This document shows, in pieces, positions 1-5,868 of a DNA stretch of 6,236 bases. The stretch spans positions 1 to 6,236 of the forward strand of contig MVCT01000078.1 of NCBI GenBank assembly GCA_002049945.1, read 5' to 3'. The notes beneath the pieces are model-generated. The model saw only the letters and a program-made list of their open reading frames with translations. It was not told the origin of the DNA and searched no databases. Numbering within the stretch: the first letter of the stretch is position 1; every line of letters begins with the position of its first letter. Both the position numbers and the translations under genes were made by a program. The DNA is from Candidatus Cloacimonas sp. 4484_140 (GTDB taxonomy: Bacteria; Cloacimonadota; Cloacimonadia; JGIOTU-2).

Positions 1-1695
1 TTCATCAGGATAATGATAATGAACACTTATTTTTTTTTCACTTAAAGCAAACGCTATGGTCAAAGGACCAACACGTCCCAAATACATTAAAGCAATAATT
101 GCAATTTTACCAATGGGTGTCAAGTGTGGAGTGATACCCATTGATAGTCCGACAGTTCCAAAAGCAGAAAATGCCCCAAATATGATCTGCTCAAACTTGA
201 ATCCCTGGCTTGCTTCAGAAACACATAACACGATAATAAGGGTAACTAAAATCGTGATGGAAATCGTAATTAGAGACATCACTTTTCTGGTATTTTCCGA
301 AGTGACAGAGCAATGGAACACTTCCACATCTTCTCTATGTCTGATGATCGACCAGACTGAGAGAACAAGAATTGCAAAGCTTGTGGTTTTTATACCGCCG
401 CCTGTAGAACCCGGTGAGGCACCAATAAACATAAACACTATCATCAGGATCACTGAAGCAAAGCTCATATTTGAAATATCAAGAGTGTTAAATCCAGCGG
501 TTCGTGTTGTGACCGATTGGAAGGCGGATGCCAGAATACTATTTTTCATTGGAAGCTGATTTAATTGATTATTGTACTCAAACGCAAAGATCAAAATAGT
601 TCCTATCACGATCAAAGCAATTGTAGTTACGATCACAACTTTTGAATGTAATGATAAAAAACGGATGTGTCTGCGTTTGATCACATTATTATACACATCG
701 AGCATAACAGTGAAACCGATCCCTCCAATGATTATCAGAGACATGATAACAAAATTTACGCTCCAGCTTCCCTGAAACTGCATGAAGCTGTCAGGGTATA
801 GACAGAATCCCGCATTACAAAAGGCAGAAACAGAATGGAACATACAATGTCCGAGAAGATCAAAATTGGCAAGTGGAGCAAAATGAGCAAGTGGGCGGAA
901 TTTTAGAAACAGTACCATTGCTCCGATCACTTCAAAAATAAAAGTTGTAAGTATGATCGCCCGAAGCAGTTTAATCATACTATCCTTTGAAGCTTCCCCG
1001 AGCACTCCTTGTAGCAGTGATTGCCCCTGAAGACTGATCTGTTTTCCAAAAAGCATGATAAGTGCTGTGGAAAAAGTCATTATACCGAGTCCACCGATCT
1101 GCATCAATATAAGTATTATCGCATGTCCAAAAGATGAAAAATCAGTACCTGTATCGAGAACGATCAAGCCGGTTACACAGGTTGCCGAAGTTGCAGTAAA
1201 TCCTGCATTGATCGGTCCAATACTCTCTCCACTTGATGAAGCGAGAGGTAAGCTCAAAAAAGTCGTGCCAAGCAGAATTATCATCCCAAAACTTAGTAAA
1301 ATAACTTTTGAAGGATGGCGCCTGAAGCGTGAAAATAGATTCACTGCCGGTTTTGTAGATGCAAGCATATCAATGAGAAGAACTATCTGACGAAGAACAA
1401 TATATACCTGAAAAACAATAAGATCGTTATAAAAAATAAAGGAAACTACAACGGCACAGAGATCGAAGAAAATCTTTTTGATGTAAGCAAAATTGCCACG
1501 ATTATAATAGATTTTCAGAATATTCAGACATGCAAAATAGAAAAGAAAAATTTTTGTGAATTCGTTGAAAAGCGAGATGTATTTCGGATGGAATTGCTGA
1601 TATACCATAAAAAAACCAATGGCTATCGCAACAGGGAACATCAGCAGTTCAAAGAATCGCCAATATTCTTTCCTGAAATCTAATCGTTTAAACAT
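1..1695 (-). CDS. ktrB: KtrB/TrkH-type K+ uptake channel subunit, 3' end cut by window edge
   Basis: Pore-forming subunit of a Ktr/Trk potassium uptake system in the inner membrane. The frame is open for 565 codons from ATG (1693-1695) to the window edge, with an in-frame TGA three codons upstream, so the start is firm; I see no clear Shine-Dalgarno. Four M1-P-M2 repeats carry the four filter loops: CVTG (173-176), NAGF (294-297), RTAGFNT (398-404) and GTVGLS (513-518), with filter glycines G176, G296, G401 and G516. A glycine-rich intramembrane gate loop lies at about 428-436 (GSTGGGIK). GRVGPLT (540-546) with its pore arginine, and the C-terminal HYHYP, favour KtrB over TrkH. About 115 residues precede the first core helix, roughly four hydrophobic segments (18-36, 46-62, 74-92, 94-110) and a basic linker; typical KtrB (about 450 residues) lacks these. 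The regulatory RCK partner (KtrA/TrkA) is not in the window and may lie beyond the left edge. The stop is probably only a few codons away. Confidence 0.95.
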   Translation of the reverse strand, partial: MFKRLDFRKEYWRFFELLMFPVAIAIGFFMVYQQFHPKYISLFNEFTKIFLFYFACLNILKIYYNRGNFAYIKKIFFDLCAVVVSFIFYNDLIVFQVYIVLRQIVLLIDMLASTKPAVNLFSRFRRHPSKVILLSFGMIILLGTTFLSLPLASSSGESIGPINAGFTATSATCVTGLIVLDTGTDFSSFGHAIILILMQIGGLGIMTFSTALIMLFGKQISLQGQSLLQGVLGEASKDSMIKLLRAIILTTFIFEVIGAMVLFLKFRPLAHFAPLANFDLLGHCMFHSVSAFCNAGFCLYPDSFMQFQGSWSVNFVIMSLIIIGGIGFTVMLDVYNNVIKRRHIRFLSLHSKVVIVTTIALIVIGTILIFAFEYNNQLNQLPMKNSILASAFQSVTTRTAGFNTLDISNMSFASVILMIVFMFIGASPGSTGGGIKTTSFAILVLSVWSIIRHREDVEVFHCSVTSENTRKVMSLITISITILVTLIIVLCVSEASQGFKFEQIIFGAFSAFGTVGLSMGITPHLTPIGKIAIIALMYLGRVGPLTIAFALSEKKISVHYHYPDE

Positions 1696-1760
1696 AATTT
1701 TTCAGAAAGCTTAGAGCTATGAAAAGAACATGAAAAAATTAAATTCGAAGTGAACAAATG

Positions 1761-1785
1761 TTAAGAAAAACAGAAATGATTCTGT
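1761..1785 (-). terminator. Weak hairpin with T-rich tail after rplS, candidate terminator
   Basis: Thirteen bases past the rplS stop the minus strand reads ACAGAA-TCAT-TTCTGT followed by TTTTCTT. The stem is 6 bp with a 4-nt loop and only two G-C pairs, so it would be a weak intrinsic terminator. It sits where the ribosomal operon should end and before ktrB, 75 nt upstream of its start. Readthrough into ktrB is possible. Confidence 0.35.
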
Positions 1786-1797
1786 ATGCTTATGTTG

Positions 1798-2193
1798 CTA
1801 TACCTCTTTTTGTTCGCTGTCTGTATTTTTAACTCTATTCTTTGGTGTCGGCTTTTTCCCTCGTTTGACCTTTGTGCTTTTACTTCGGAGTTTTCTTAGA
1901 TAGAAAAGCTTGGAGCGGCGGACATGTCCATAACGTACTATTTCGATTTCTTGGATCAATGGTGAGAAAAGAGGGAAAATACGCTCTACTGCAACACCAT
2001 GACTGATTTTTCGAACGGTAAAGGTTTTATTGACTCCAGAACCCTTTTTCTGGATCACTATACCTTGAAATATCTGAATACGAGGTTTTTCAAACTCTCG
2101 GATCGTGTAGTGTACCTTCACTGTATCACCGGTATTGAAATCCGGCAATTCCATGTTCATCTGTTCTTGACCAACTCTATATAAAATATCCAT
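1798..2193 (-). CDS. rplS: 50S ribosomal protein L19
   Basis: Structural protein of the large ribosomal subunit, located at the 30S-50S interface. The 131-residue product follows the family throughout: DFNTGDTVKVHY (18-29), RIQIFQGIVIQKKGSGVNKT (38-57), FTVRKISHGVAVERIFPLFS, then IEIVRYGHVRRSKLFYLR. The start ATG has GAGG five bases upstream (2199-2202), and the N-terminal helix is of normal length. The C-terminus carries about 25 lysine-rich residues beyond the usual end at about 105-115, finishing in an acidic SEQKEV tail; this part is likely disordered. It is the last gene of the rpsP operon, 58 nt after the methyltransferase stop codon. L19 commonly closes this operon in bacteria. Confidence 0.97.
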   Translation of the reverse strand: MDILYRVGQEQMNMELPDFNTGDTVKVHYTIREFEKPRIQIFQGIVIQKKGSGVNKTFTVRKISHGVAVERIFPLFSPLIQEIEIVRYGHVRRSKLFYLRKLRSKSTKVKRGKKPTPKNRVKNTDSEQKEV

Positions 2194-2251
2194 AAAAACC
2201 TCGTTATTACTTATTTATTTATTGCTTTTGGTTTTATTTAGATTAATGCCT

Positions 2252-2815
2252 TTATTCGTAATCACCGATTAACCTGTCAAGTGTTATAGCAATTGCACTG
2301 CGTACGGAAAGATGATTGTAAGGACCGGCTCCTTCAATTCTAAAAATATGAAAATTACTCGAATTAACCAGCTCTTCCGACATACCGTATCCTGTGCCAA
2401 AAAGAATGAGTTTCGGGAAAGATCGGTTGATTATTTTTCTCATTTCTTCGTATGAAACACTTCCGGGAACTAACCTGGCAGAAGTAGTAATAAGAATAGG
2501 ATCCTGGGAGTATCTGTCCTTGATCCATTGCTTTGCAGCTTCAATATCCGGCACAAATTCGATGAGTTTAAAAGCATCGAAACGGTTTATGTTGTATTGT
2601 TTGCCGGGACCTGTTCGCCAAAAATCTTTTAAACGATTGAAAATATCTTTCTGGGATTGCTCGGGATTAATTAGAAAATAGTTTTTGATGCCATAAGTTT
2701 TACAGGTTCTTGCAATATCATGAATATCAAGATTGGTGAGAGAAGTTGTAACGATCTCTTTATTTTTATTATAAACCGGATTATGAACCAGTCCAAGAAA
2801 TAGATTATCATACAT
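2252..2815 (-). CDS. SPOUT-family RNA methyltransferase (COG4752 / Methyltrn_RNA_4 type)
   Basis: Probable SAM-dependent RNA methyltransferase with an alpha/beta trefoil knot; the RNA target of this family is not established to my knowledge. The 187-residue protein opens with YDNLFLGLVHNPVYNK and TSLTNLDIHDIARTCKTYGI, the N-terminal signature of the COG4752 group. The C-terminal knot carries LILFGTGYGMSEELV (136-150) and YNHLSVRSAIAITLDRLIG (166-184), the usual SAM-binding motifs, where the asparagine and SVRSA loop are nearly invariant. It overlaps the trmD end by 8 nt and has its own AAAGGAG six bases before the ATG (2822-2828). A gene of this family between trmD and rplS recurs in several bacterial lineages, such as deltaproteobacteria and thermophiles. 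It is not TrmD itself: it is shorter and lacks the TrmD C-terminal domain. Confidence 0.88.
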   Translation of the reverse strand: MYDNLFLGLVHNPVYNKNKEIVTTSLTNLDIHDIARTCKTYGIKNYFLINPEQSQKDIFNRLKDFWRTGPGKQYNINRFDAFKLIEFVPDIEAAKQWIKDRYSQDPILITTSARLVPGSVSYEEMRKIINRSFPKLILFGTGYGMSEELVNSSNFHIFRIEGAGPYNHLSVRSAIAITLDRLIGDYE

Positions 2816-3500
2816 CGGGAACTCCTTTCACCTTTTCTGTGAATTCTTTGCGTTTACTTTTTTGCCATTCTTCAATCATTTTATGATTACCCGAGAGTAA
2901 CACATCAGGAACTTTATAACCTCGATATTCGCGTGGGCGCGTATAATACGGACCGTCCAGCGTGTTGCCCTGAAATGAGTCGCTGTATGCAGATTCAATA
3001 TTCGTTAGCACACCTTCCTGCAAACGGGCAAGAGAATCAATAATTATCATTGCAGGAAGTTCTCCGCCGGAGAGCACGTAGTTTCCAATTGATATTTCTC
3101 GTGTTACCAGATGTTCACGAACGCGATAATCAACATCTTTGTAATGCCCACATAAAAATGCAAGATATTTTTTTTTGCTCAGTTCTTCAGCGATTTGCTG
3201 GGTATATGTCTCTCCCTGTGGCGTCAAATAAATAAGCGGGAATTTATTTTTCTCCAACAATTCTTTTCTTTTTTCTTTCAGGAAATCAACAGCTTCAAAA
3301 ATGGGTTCGGGTTTGATGACCATACCCGGAGCCCCTCCAAATGGGTAGTCATCAACCTGCTTGTGCTTGTCTTGCGAAAATTCACGAAAATCAATAAGTT
3401 CGATCGAGAGTTTTTTTCTTTCAATCGCTCTTTTTACAATACTATGCGAAAGAGGGCTATCGAACATTTCCGGGAAAAGTGTCAGAACATCAATGTGCAT
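2808..3500 (-). CDS. trmD: tRNA (guanine-37-N1)-methyltransferase
   Basis: Transfers a methyl group from SAM to N1 of G37 in tRNAs, preventing +1 frameshifting; normally essential. I place the start at ATG 3498-3500, giving MHIDVLTLFPEMF, the standard N-terminus, and 230 residues. AAGG lies eight bases upstream (3509-3512). An in-frame TTG at 3515 would add five residues but falls 5' of that ribosome site. Motifs: DDYPFGGAPGMV (50-61), LCGHYKDVDYRV (116-127), the knot loop SIGNYVLSGGELPAM (137-151) and DSFQ..LDGPYYTRP (174-189). R159 and D174 match, by motif and 15-residue spacing, the R154/D169 pair of gammaproteobacterial TrmD; D174 would be the general base. LLSGNHKMIEEW (201-212) is the C-terminal domain signature. 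Two loop differences are N140 where SIGDY is usual, and K121 where E is usual in E. coli; the lysine form is common in Bacteroidota. It overlaps rimM by 11 nt. Confidence 0.97.
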   Translation of the reverse strand: MHIDVLTLFPEMFDSPLSHSIVKRAIERKKLSIELIDFREFSQDKHKQVDDYPFGGAPGMVIKPEPIFEAVDFLKEKRKELLEKNKFPLIYLTPQGETYTQQIAEELSKKKYLAFLCGHYKDVDYRVREHLVTREISIGNYVLSGGELPAMIIIDSLARLQEGVLTNIESAYSDSFQGNTLDGPYYTRPREYRGYKVPDVLLSGNHKMIEEWQKSKRKEFTEKVKGVPDV

Positions 3501-4011
3501 CGAGTAAACCTTCAATTGGATTTATAATAATTTTTTTATTTTCCTTATCTACTTTTTCTATGAAAAAATCACAGATTGGAATCATGATTTCTTTGTCTCC
3601 ATTTGGTATTATCAAAATTTCCTGACCTGCCGTGGAGAGAATATCAGCAACGTTTCCAATCACCTCGCCCTCTTTTGTGATCACCTCGTATTCGATAAAT
3701 TGAACTGGATAATATTCGTCCTCTTCCAATGGAGGAAGCATATCTTCTGCAATCATAATATGGGCATTGATCATTTGTCGAGCTTCATCTTTTAAGTTTA
3801 TATTCATAAATTTGATGAGATATTTTCCGTTTTTCAGTTCGATAGTGTCGATCGCTTCAAAACGTACGGTTTCATCGGGGAATACGATGAAAAGTTCAGG
3901 AATAGTAAGATAATATTCTGGAAAAGAAGTATCGGGAATAGCAGAAACTACTCCGCCATTCCCGATTACTTTCTTAATAACCCCGATGGAAATTAAATCG
4001 TTAATTTCCAT
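3490..4011 (-). CDS. rimM: Ribosome maturation factor RimM
   Basis: Assists late 30S assembly by binding S19 and the 16S rRNA head region. The 173-residue product has the two RimM domains: an N-terminal beta-barrel opening with LISIGVIKKVIGNGGVV (6-22), and a C-terminal PRC-barrel beginning near EEDEYYPVQFIEYEV (95-109), followed by GEVIGNVADIL, a GQEILIIPN strand, IMIPICDFFIEKVD and the terminal EGLLDA motif. The paired tyrosines at 99-100 match the YYxxDLIG-like element. The start ATG lies 10 nt beyond the khpA stop and lacks a recognisable Shine-Dalgarno, so it probably depends on coupling to khpA translation. Its end overlaps trmD. Placement between a KH gene and trmD is the classic order. 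The sequence is fairly diverged within the N-terminal barrel but length and motifs are complete. Confidence 0.93.
   Translation of the reverse strand: MEINDLISIGVIKKVIGNGGVVSAIPDTSFPEYYLTIPELFIVFPDETVRFEAIDTIELKNGKYLIKFMNINLKDEARQMINAHIMIAEDMLPPLEEDEYYPVQFIEYEVITKEGEVIGNVADILSTAGQEILIIPNGDKEIMIPICDFFIEKVDKENKKIIINPIEGLLDAH
3509..3512 (-). promoter_or_regulatory. Ribosome binding site of trmD inside the rimM end
   Basis: AAGG on the minus strand, eight bases before ATG 3498-3500 and inside the last codons of rimM. It supports the 230-residue form of TrmD over a TTG start at 3515, which would lie upstream of this site. Confidence 0.6.
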
Positions 4012-4021
4012 TCATAAATTG

Positions 4022-4252
4022 TTATTCAAGGATTTCTAATTCTGCTCTTTTACCATGCTTGGTAGAGACAGAATTCAGGATGGTACGCATAGCGTTAGCA
4101 GTTCTTCCGCCTTTGCCGATTACTTTACCAACTTCGCCTTCGCCAACTCTCAATTCATAAAGAGTTACCCGTTCGCCGGATACTTCTTTAACAACAACTT
4201 CATCTGGGTTATCAACTAATGCTTTCGCAATGAATTCCACTAACTCTTTCAT
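4022..4252 (-). CDS. khpA: KH-domain RNA-binding protein KhpA (YlqC family)
   Basis: Small single-KH-domain RNA-binding protein; in Firmicutes KhpA pairs with KhpB (Jag/EloR) as an RNA chaperone affecting cell elongation and sRNA-mRNA contacts. The 76-residue length is normal for the family. It begins MKELVEFIAKALVDNPDEV, continues with the ELRV strand, and has VGKVIGKGGRTANAMRTIL (41-59) where IGKGG is the GxxG nucleic-acid-binding loop (GKGG at 46-49), followed by a basic KHGKRAELEI strand. A strong CAGGAGG site lies six bases before the ATG. It sits 21 nt after rpsP, the near-universal position of this gene, and 10 nt before rimM. Confidence 0.95.
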   Translation of the reverse strand: MKELVEFIAKALVDNPDEVVVKEVSGERVTLYELRVGEGEVGKVIGKGGRTANAMRTILNSVSTKHGKRAELEILE

Positions 4253-4273
4253 TGGTCGCCTCCTGCGGTGATC

Positions 4274-4624
4274 TTATTTTGCTGAGTCTTCAGCGTTCAT
4301 ATCTATTTCATCATTGGCTACATCAGATTGTTCTGATACAACCTCAGATGTTGCTTTGCCATACTTGTTTTCGTGAAACTTCCTTAAAATACCTTCTTTT
4401 TTTAAGAGACTTCTTACTGTATCAGAAGGAATCGCACCTTGCTCAAGCCAATATAAAGCTCGTTCATGATCAATTTTATATTGATATTCTTCCGGTTTAG
4501 GATCGTAATATCCAATTTTCTCGATGAATGCACCATCTCTTTTCTTGCGGGAGTCAACAACAACCACTCTGTAGGAAGGCTGATTACGAGCACCCATTCT
4601 TCTAAGTCTGATCTTTACTGACAA
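4274..4624 (-). CDS. rpsP: 30S ribosomal protein S16, TTG start
   Basis: Structural protein of the small ribosomal subunit and first gene of the operon. The product starts MSVKIRLRRMGARNQPSYRV and continues VVVDSRKKRDGAFIEKIGYY-DP, the diagnostic S16 core, then ALYWLEQGAIPSDTVRSLLKKEGI (56-79). The initiator is TTG (4622-4624): GGAGG lies five bases upstream, the next in-frame ATG is within the core, and no upstream ATG is in frame. At 116 residues it is longer than the 80-90 of many homologues. The extra 25 or so residues at the C-terminus are acidic (SEVVSEQSDVANDEIDMNAEDSAK), unlike the basic core, and are probably disordered. Such tails are seen in S16 of several phyla. Confidence 0.97.
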   Translation of the reverse strand: MSVKIRLRRMGARNQPSYRVVVVDSRKKRDGAFIEKIGYYDPKPEEYQYKIDHERALYWLEQGAIPSDTVRSLLKKEGILRKFHENKYGKATSEVVSEQSDVANDEIDMNAEDSAK

Positions 4625-4629
4625 ATAAA

Positions 4630-4634
4630 CCTCC
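4630..4634 (-). promoter_or_regulatory. Ribosome binding site of rpsP (decides the TTG start)
   Basis: GGAGG on the minus strand ends five bases before the TTG codon at 4622-4624. Its strength and spacing are the main reason to accept TTG as the S16 initiator. Confidence 0.85.
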
Positions 4635-4650
4635 AGCGTTTAATGAGTAA

Positions 4651-4679
4651 ATAACTTTATATTAGAAAATTACAGTCAA
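4651..4679 (-). promoter_or_regulatory. Possible promoter of the rpsP operon
   Basis: On the minus strand TTGACT (4674-4679) is a near-consensus -35 box. Seventeen bases on is AGTTAT (4651-4656), a poor -10 match; a better TATAAA (4656-4661) lies only 12 bases away, which is too close for a standard sigma-70 promoter. Transcription would begin some 20 nt before the rpsP start codon. The region is AT-rich, so chance matches are likely. Confidence 0.3.
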
Positions 4680-4782
4680 GTTTTTTAACGAATACTTCAA
4701 GCTCTATTTTTAATTATTCCGGAAAACTTGTATTAATTCAGAATTTTCCAAAAAAGTATGTCAAACCAGAAAGGATGTTTAA

Positions 4783-5232
4783 ATGCGGTCAATAAAAATC
4801 GAACCGATTGGAATAATTCATAGTCCGTATAAAAATCTCAAGGACGTTCCCGGCCAGGGATATCAGAGAGAAAATATCGAAGCAGTCATTGAAATTGATG
4901 AAAAATACAAACCAGCAATGAAAGATATTGATGGGTTTTCACATCTTATAGTTCTTTTCTGTTTCCATAAAAGCATGGAAACACATATGAAGGGGCATCC
5001 TTCCTGGGAGGACAAGGAACATGGAGTGTTTGCGCTTCGAAGTCCGCATCGCCCAAACCATATAGGCATGACTGTTATCAAAGTGAAGCAAGTGCACAAT
5101 AATAAAATTGTCTTTACAAATGTTGATATGCTTGATGAAACTCCAGTTATAGATATCAAACCTTACATGGGTGAATTTGAAAAAATTAAGAATCCGCAAT
5201 TTGGATGGTTGGAGAAACATCGGGGTCAATAA
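4783..5232 (+). CDS. trmO: TsaA/TrmO-like tRNA methyltransferase (short form)
   Basis: TsaA-like beta-barrel protein. The characterised member TrmO (YaeB) uses SAM to N-methylate t6A37 to m6t6A37 in threonine tRNA; that function is inferred here from family membership. Motifs in the 149 residues are IEPIGIIHSPYK (6-17), GFSHLIVLFCFH (51-62), GVFALRSPHRPNHIGMT (81-97) and LDETPVIDIKPYM (117-129), the SAM-site and dimer elements. RPNHIG replaces the common RPNPIG. The C-terminal domain that extends E. coli TrmO to about 235 residues is absent, as in many archaeal and anaerobe homologues. AAGGA lies seven bases before the ATG (4771-4775). It is transcribed away from the rpsP operon across a 158-nt divergent spacer. 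No intrinsic terminator is evident after its TAA. Some TsaA-fold proteins may have other substrates. Confidence 0.88.
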   Translation: MRSIKIEPIGIIHSPYKNLKDVPGQGYQRENIEAVIEIDEKYKPAMKDIDGFSHLIVLFCFHKSMETHMKGHPSWEDKEHGVFALRSPHRPNHIGMTVIKVKQVHNNKIVFTNVDMLDETPVIDIKPYMGEFEKIKNPQFGWLEKHRGQ

Positions 5233-5342
5233 GACCATATAGCTTTCTGTTTAAATATTTTTTATGAAAAGATATTATTAATTGAGCTTACTATAAAAAG
5301 GTTATAATTAGAAATATGTTAGGAAAATATTCAAATATTTGG

Positions 5343-5360
5343 AAACCGATGAATCGGTTT
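5343..5360. repeat. Palindrome 1 of a spaced hairpin set
   Basis: AAACCGAT-GA-ATCGGTTT: an 8-bp perfect inverted repeat with a 2-nt centre, or 7 bp with a TGAA tetraloop. It shares the outer AACCG/CGGTT with the next two palindromes although the inner bases differ. Confidence 0.85.
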
Positions 5361-5377
5361 AAAGTTACTATCTTCTT

Positions 5378-5407
5378 ATTAACCGCCAACTTAAGTTGGC
5401 GGTTAAT
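5378..5407. repeat. Perfect 30-nt palindrome (palindrome 2)
   Basis: The half-site ATTAACCGCCAACTT is followed directly by its exact reverse complement, giving 15-bp arms with no spacer. A U-tract does not follow on either strand, so it is not a typical intrinsic terminator. It could extrude as a cruciform, bind a dimeric protein, or fold into a long RNA hairpin if transcribed from trmO. Confidence 0.95.
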
Positions 5408-5425
5408 GAAACAAAAAAGTGAGTT

Positions 5426-5441
5426 AACCGTTTCAACGGTT
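5426..5441. repeat. Palindrome 3 of a spaced hairpin set
   Basis: AACCGTT-TC-AACGGTT, a 7-bp perfect inverted repeat. Preceded by TT, it repeats the TTAACCG beginning of palindrome 2 but not its interior. Confidence 0.85.
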
Positions 5442-5467
5442 TCTATATTTCTTAAATTGAACTTTTT

Positions 5468-5479
5468 AGAGTGGACTCT
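5468..5479. repeat. Palindrome 4, weaker, in register with the set
   Basis: AGAGT-GG-ACTCT, a 5-bp inverted repeat without the AACCG/CGGTT core. It is listed because its centre lies 40 nt after that of palindrome 3, continuing the spacing; by itself a 5-bp stem could be chance. Confidence 0.45.
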
Positions 5480-5606
5480 TAATTAAAATTGATTAAGTAA
5501 ATATCGTTGCTCAATTTTCACCAACATAATATAAATTATTCAATTAGTTTAATGAGTTATTGAGGGGATTTCTTCATATAATCGACCCCATTGCGATGTT
5601 TCAGGG

Positions 5607-5689
5607 ATACCCCCAAAAATTTGGAAGTAAAACCCGAGAGGTACTGTGAATAAAGGGATTGAGGGATTTTCTTATTGGAAAATTACTTT
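5607..5689. repeat. Diverged direct repeat, copy 1
   Basis: Starts with ATACCCCCAAAAATT, has TGAATAAA in the middle (5647-5654) and ends with TGGAAAATTACTTT (5676-5689). All three blocks recur exactly 310 bases downstream without gaps. By my count 51 of 83 positions are identical. GGAAA-ATTAC-TTTCC (5677-5691) makes a small hairpin in this copy only. Confidence 0.75.
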
Positions 5690-5727
5690 CCGGTAAATCT
5701 AAAGATTTAACATAAAATACTTTTGTC

Positions 5728-5757
5728 ACCCTGATCCGCCGGCTGGCGGAGAAGGGT
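5728..5757. repeat. Compound hairpin with symmetric GA/GA internal loop
   Basis: Outer stem ACCCT/AGGGT and inner stem TCCGCC/GGCGGA with a GGCT loop are separated by GA on both sides, which can form tandem sheared G-A pairs. GC content is far above the surroundings. From memory, CCGCC-GGCGG hairpins flanked by CCCTGA/AGGGTC are seen as dispersed intergenic repeats in environmental genomes of Bacteroidota and related groups; I could not check this. Confidence 0.8.
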
Positions 5758-5868
5758 CTCCCAAACTTTGTGAATCATTTTTGTGCCAGTACTTTACTAC
5801 GACTCGTCCCGCTATCATCTTTTATTATTTATTAGCTTATTTTTGTGTTATAATGAGAAAGTGACATG

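Noticed and set aside
56..559. Plus-strand open frame of 167 codons
   Set aside because: It is antisense to the conserved ktrB core, lacks a ribosome site and has no recognisable motif. The minus-strand frame carries all four K+ filter loops.
1055..1390. Plus-strand open frame of 111 codons
   Set aside because: Antisense shadow of the first pore repeat of ktrB.
3501..3515. TTG at 3515 as the trmD start, adding five residues
   Set aside because: MHIDVLTLFPEMF from ATG 3500 matches the family N-terminus, and the AAGG site lies between the two candidates, at correct spacing for the ATG only.
4721..4749. GGAAAA/TTTTCC inverted repeat in the divergent spacer as an operator
   Set aside because: Six AT-rich base pairs with a 17-nt gap; not better than chance in this composition.
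4863..5238. Two minus-strand open frames of about 98 codons
   Set aside because: They lie opposite trmO, whose TsaA motifs are intact; no ribosome sites or motifs support them.
5324..5340. AAATATT-CA-AATATTT as a trmO terminator
   Set aside because: All-AT stem, no T-run after it, and almost 100 nt past the stop in AT-rich DNA; best explained by chance.
5343..5441. CRISPR array
   Set aside because: Spacing is regular but the repeated units are short palindromes with different stems; no constant 23-40-nt repeat alternates with unique spacers and no cas gene is present.
5611..5790. Minus-strand open stretch across direct-repeat copy 1, with a possible GTG
   Set aside because: No ribosome site, it runs through the compound hairpin, and the only support is the pattern shared with copy 2.
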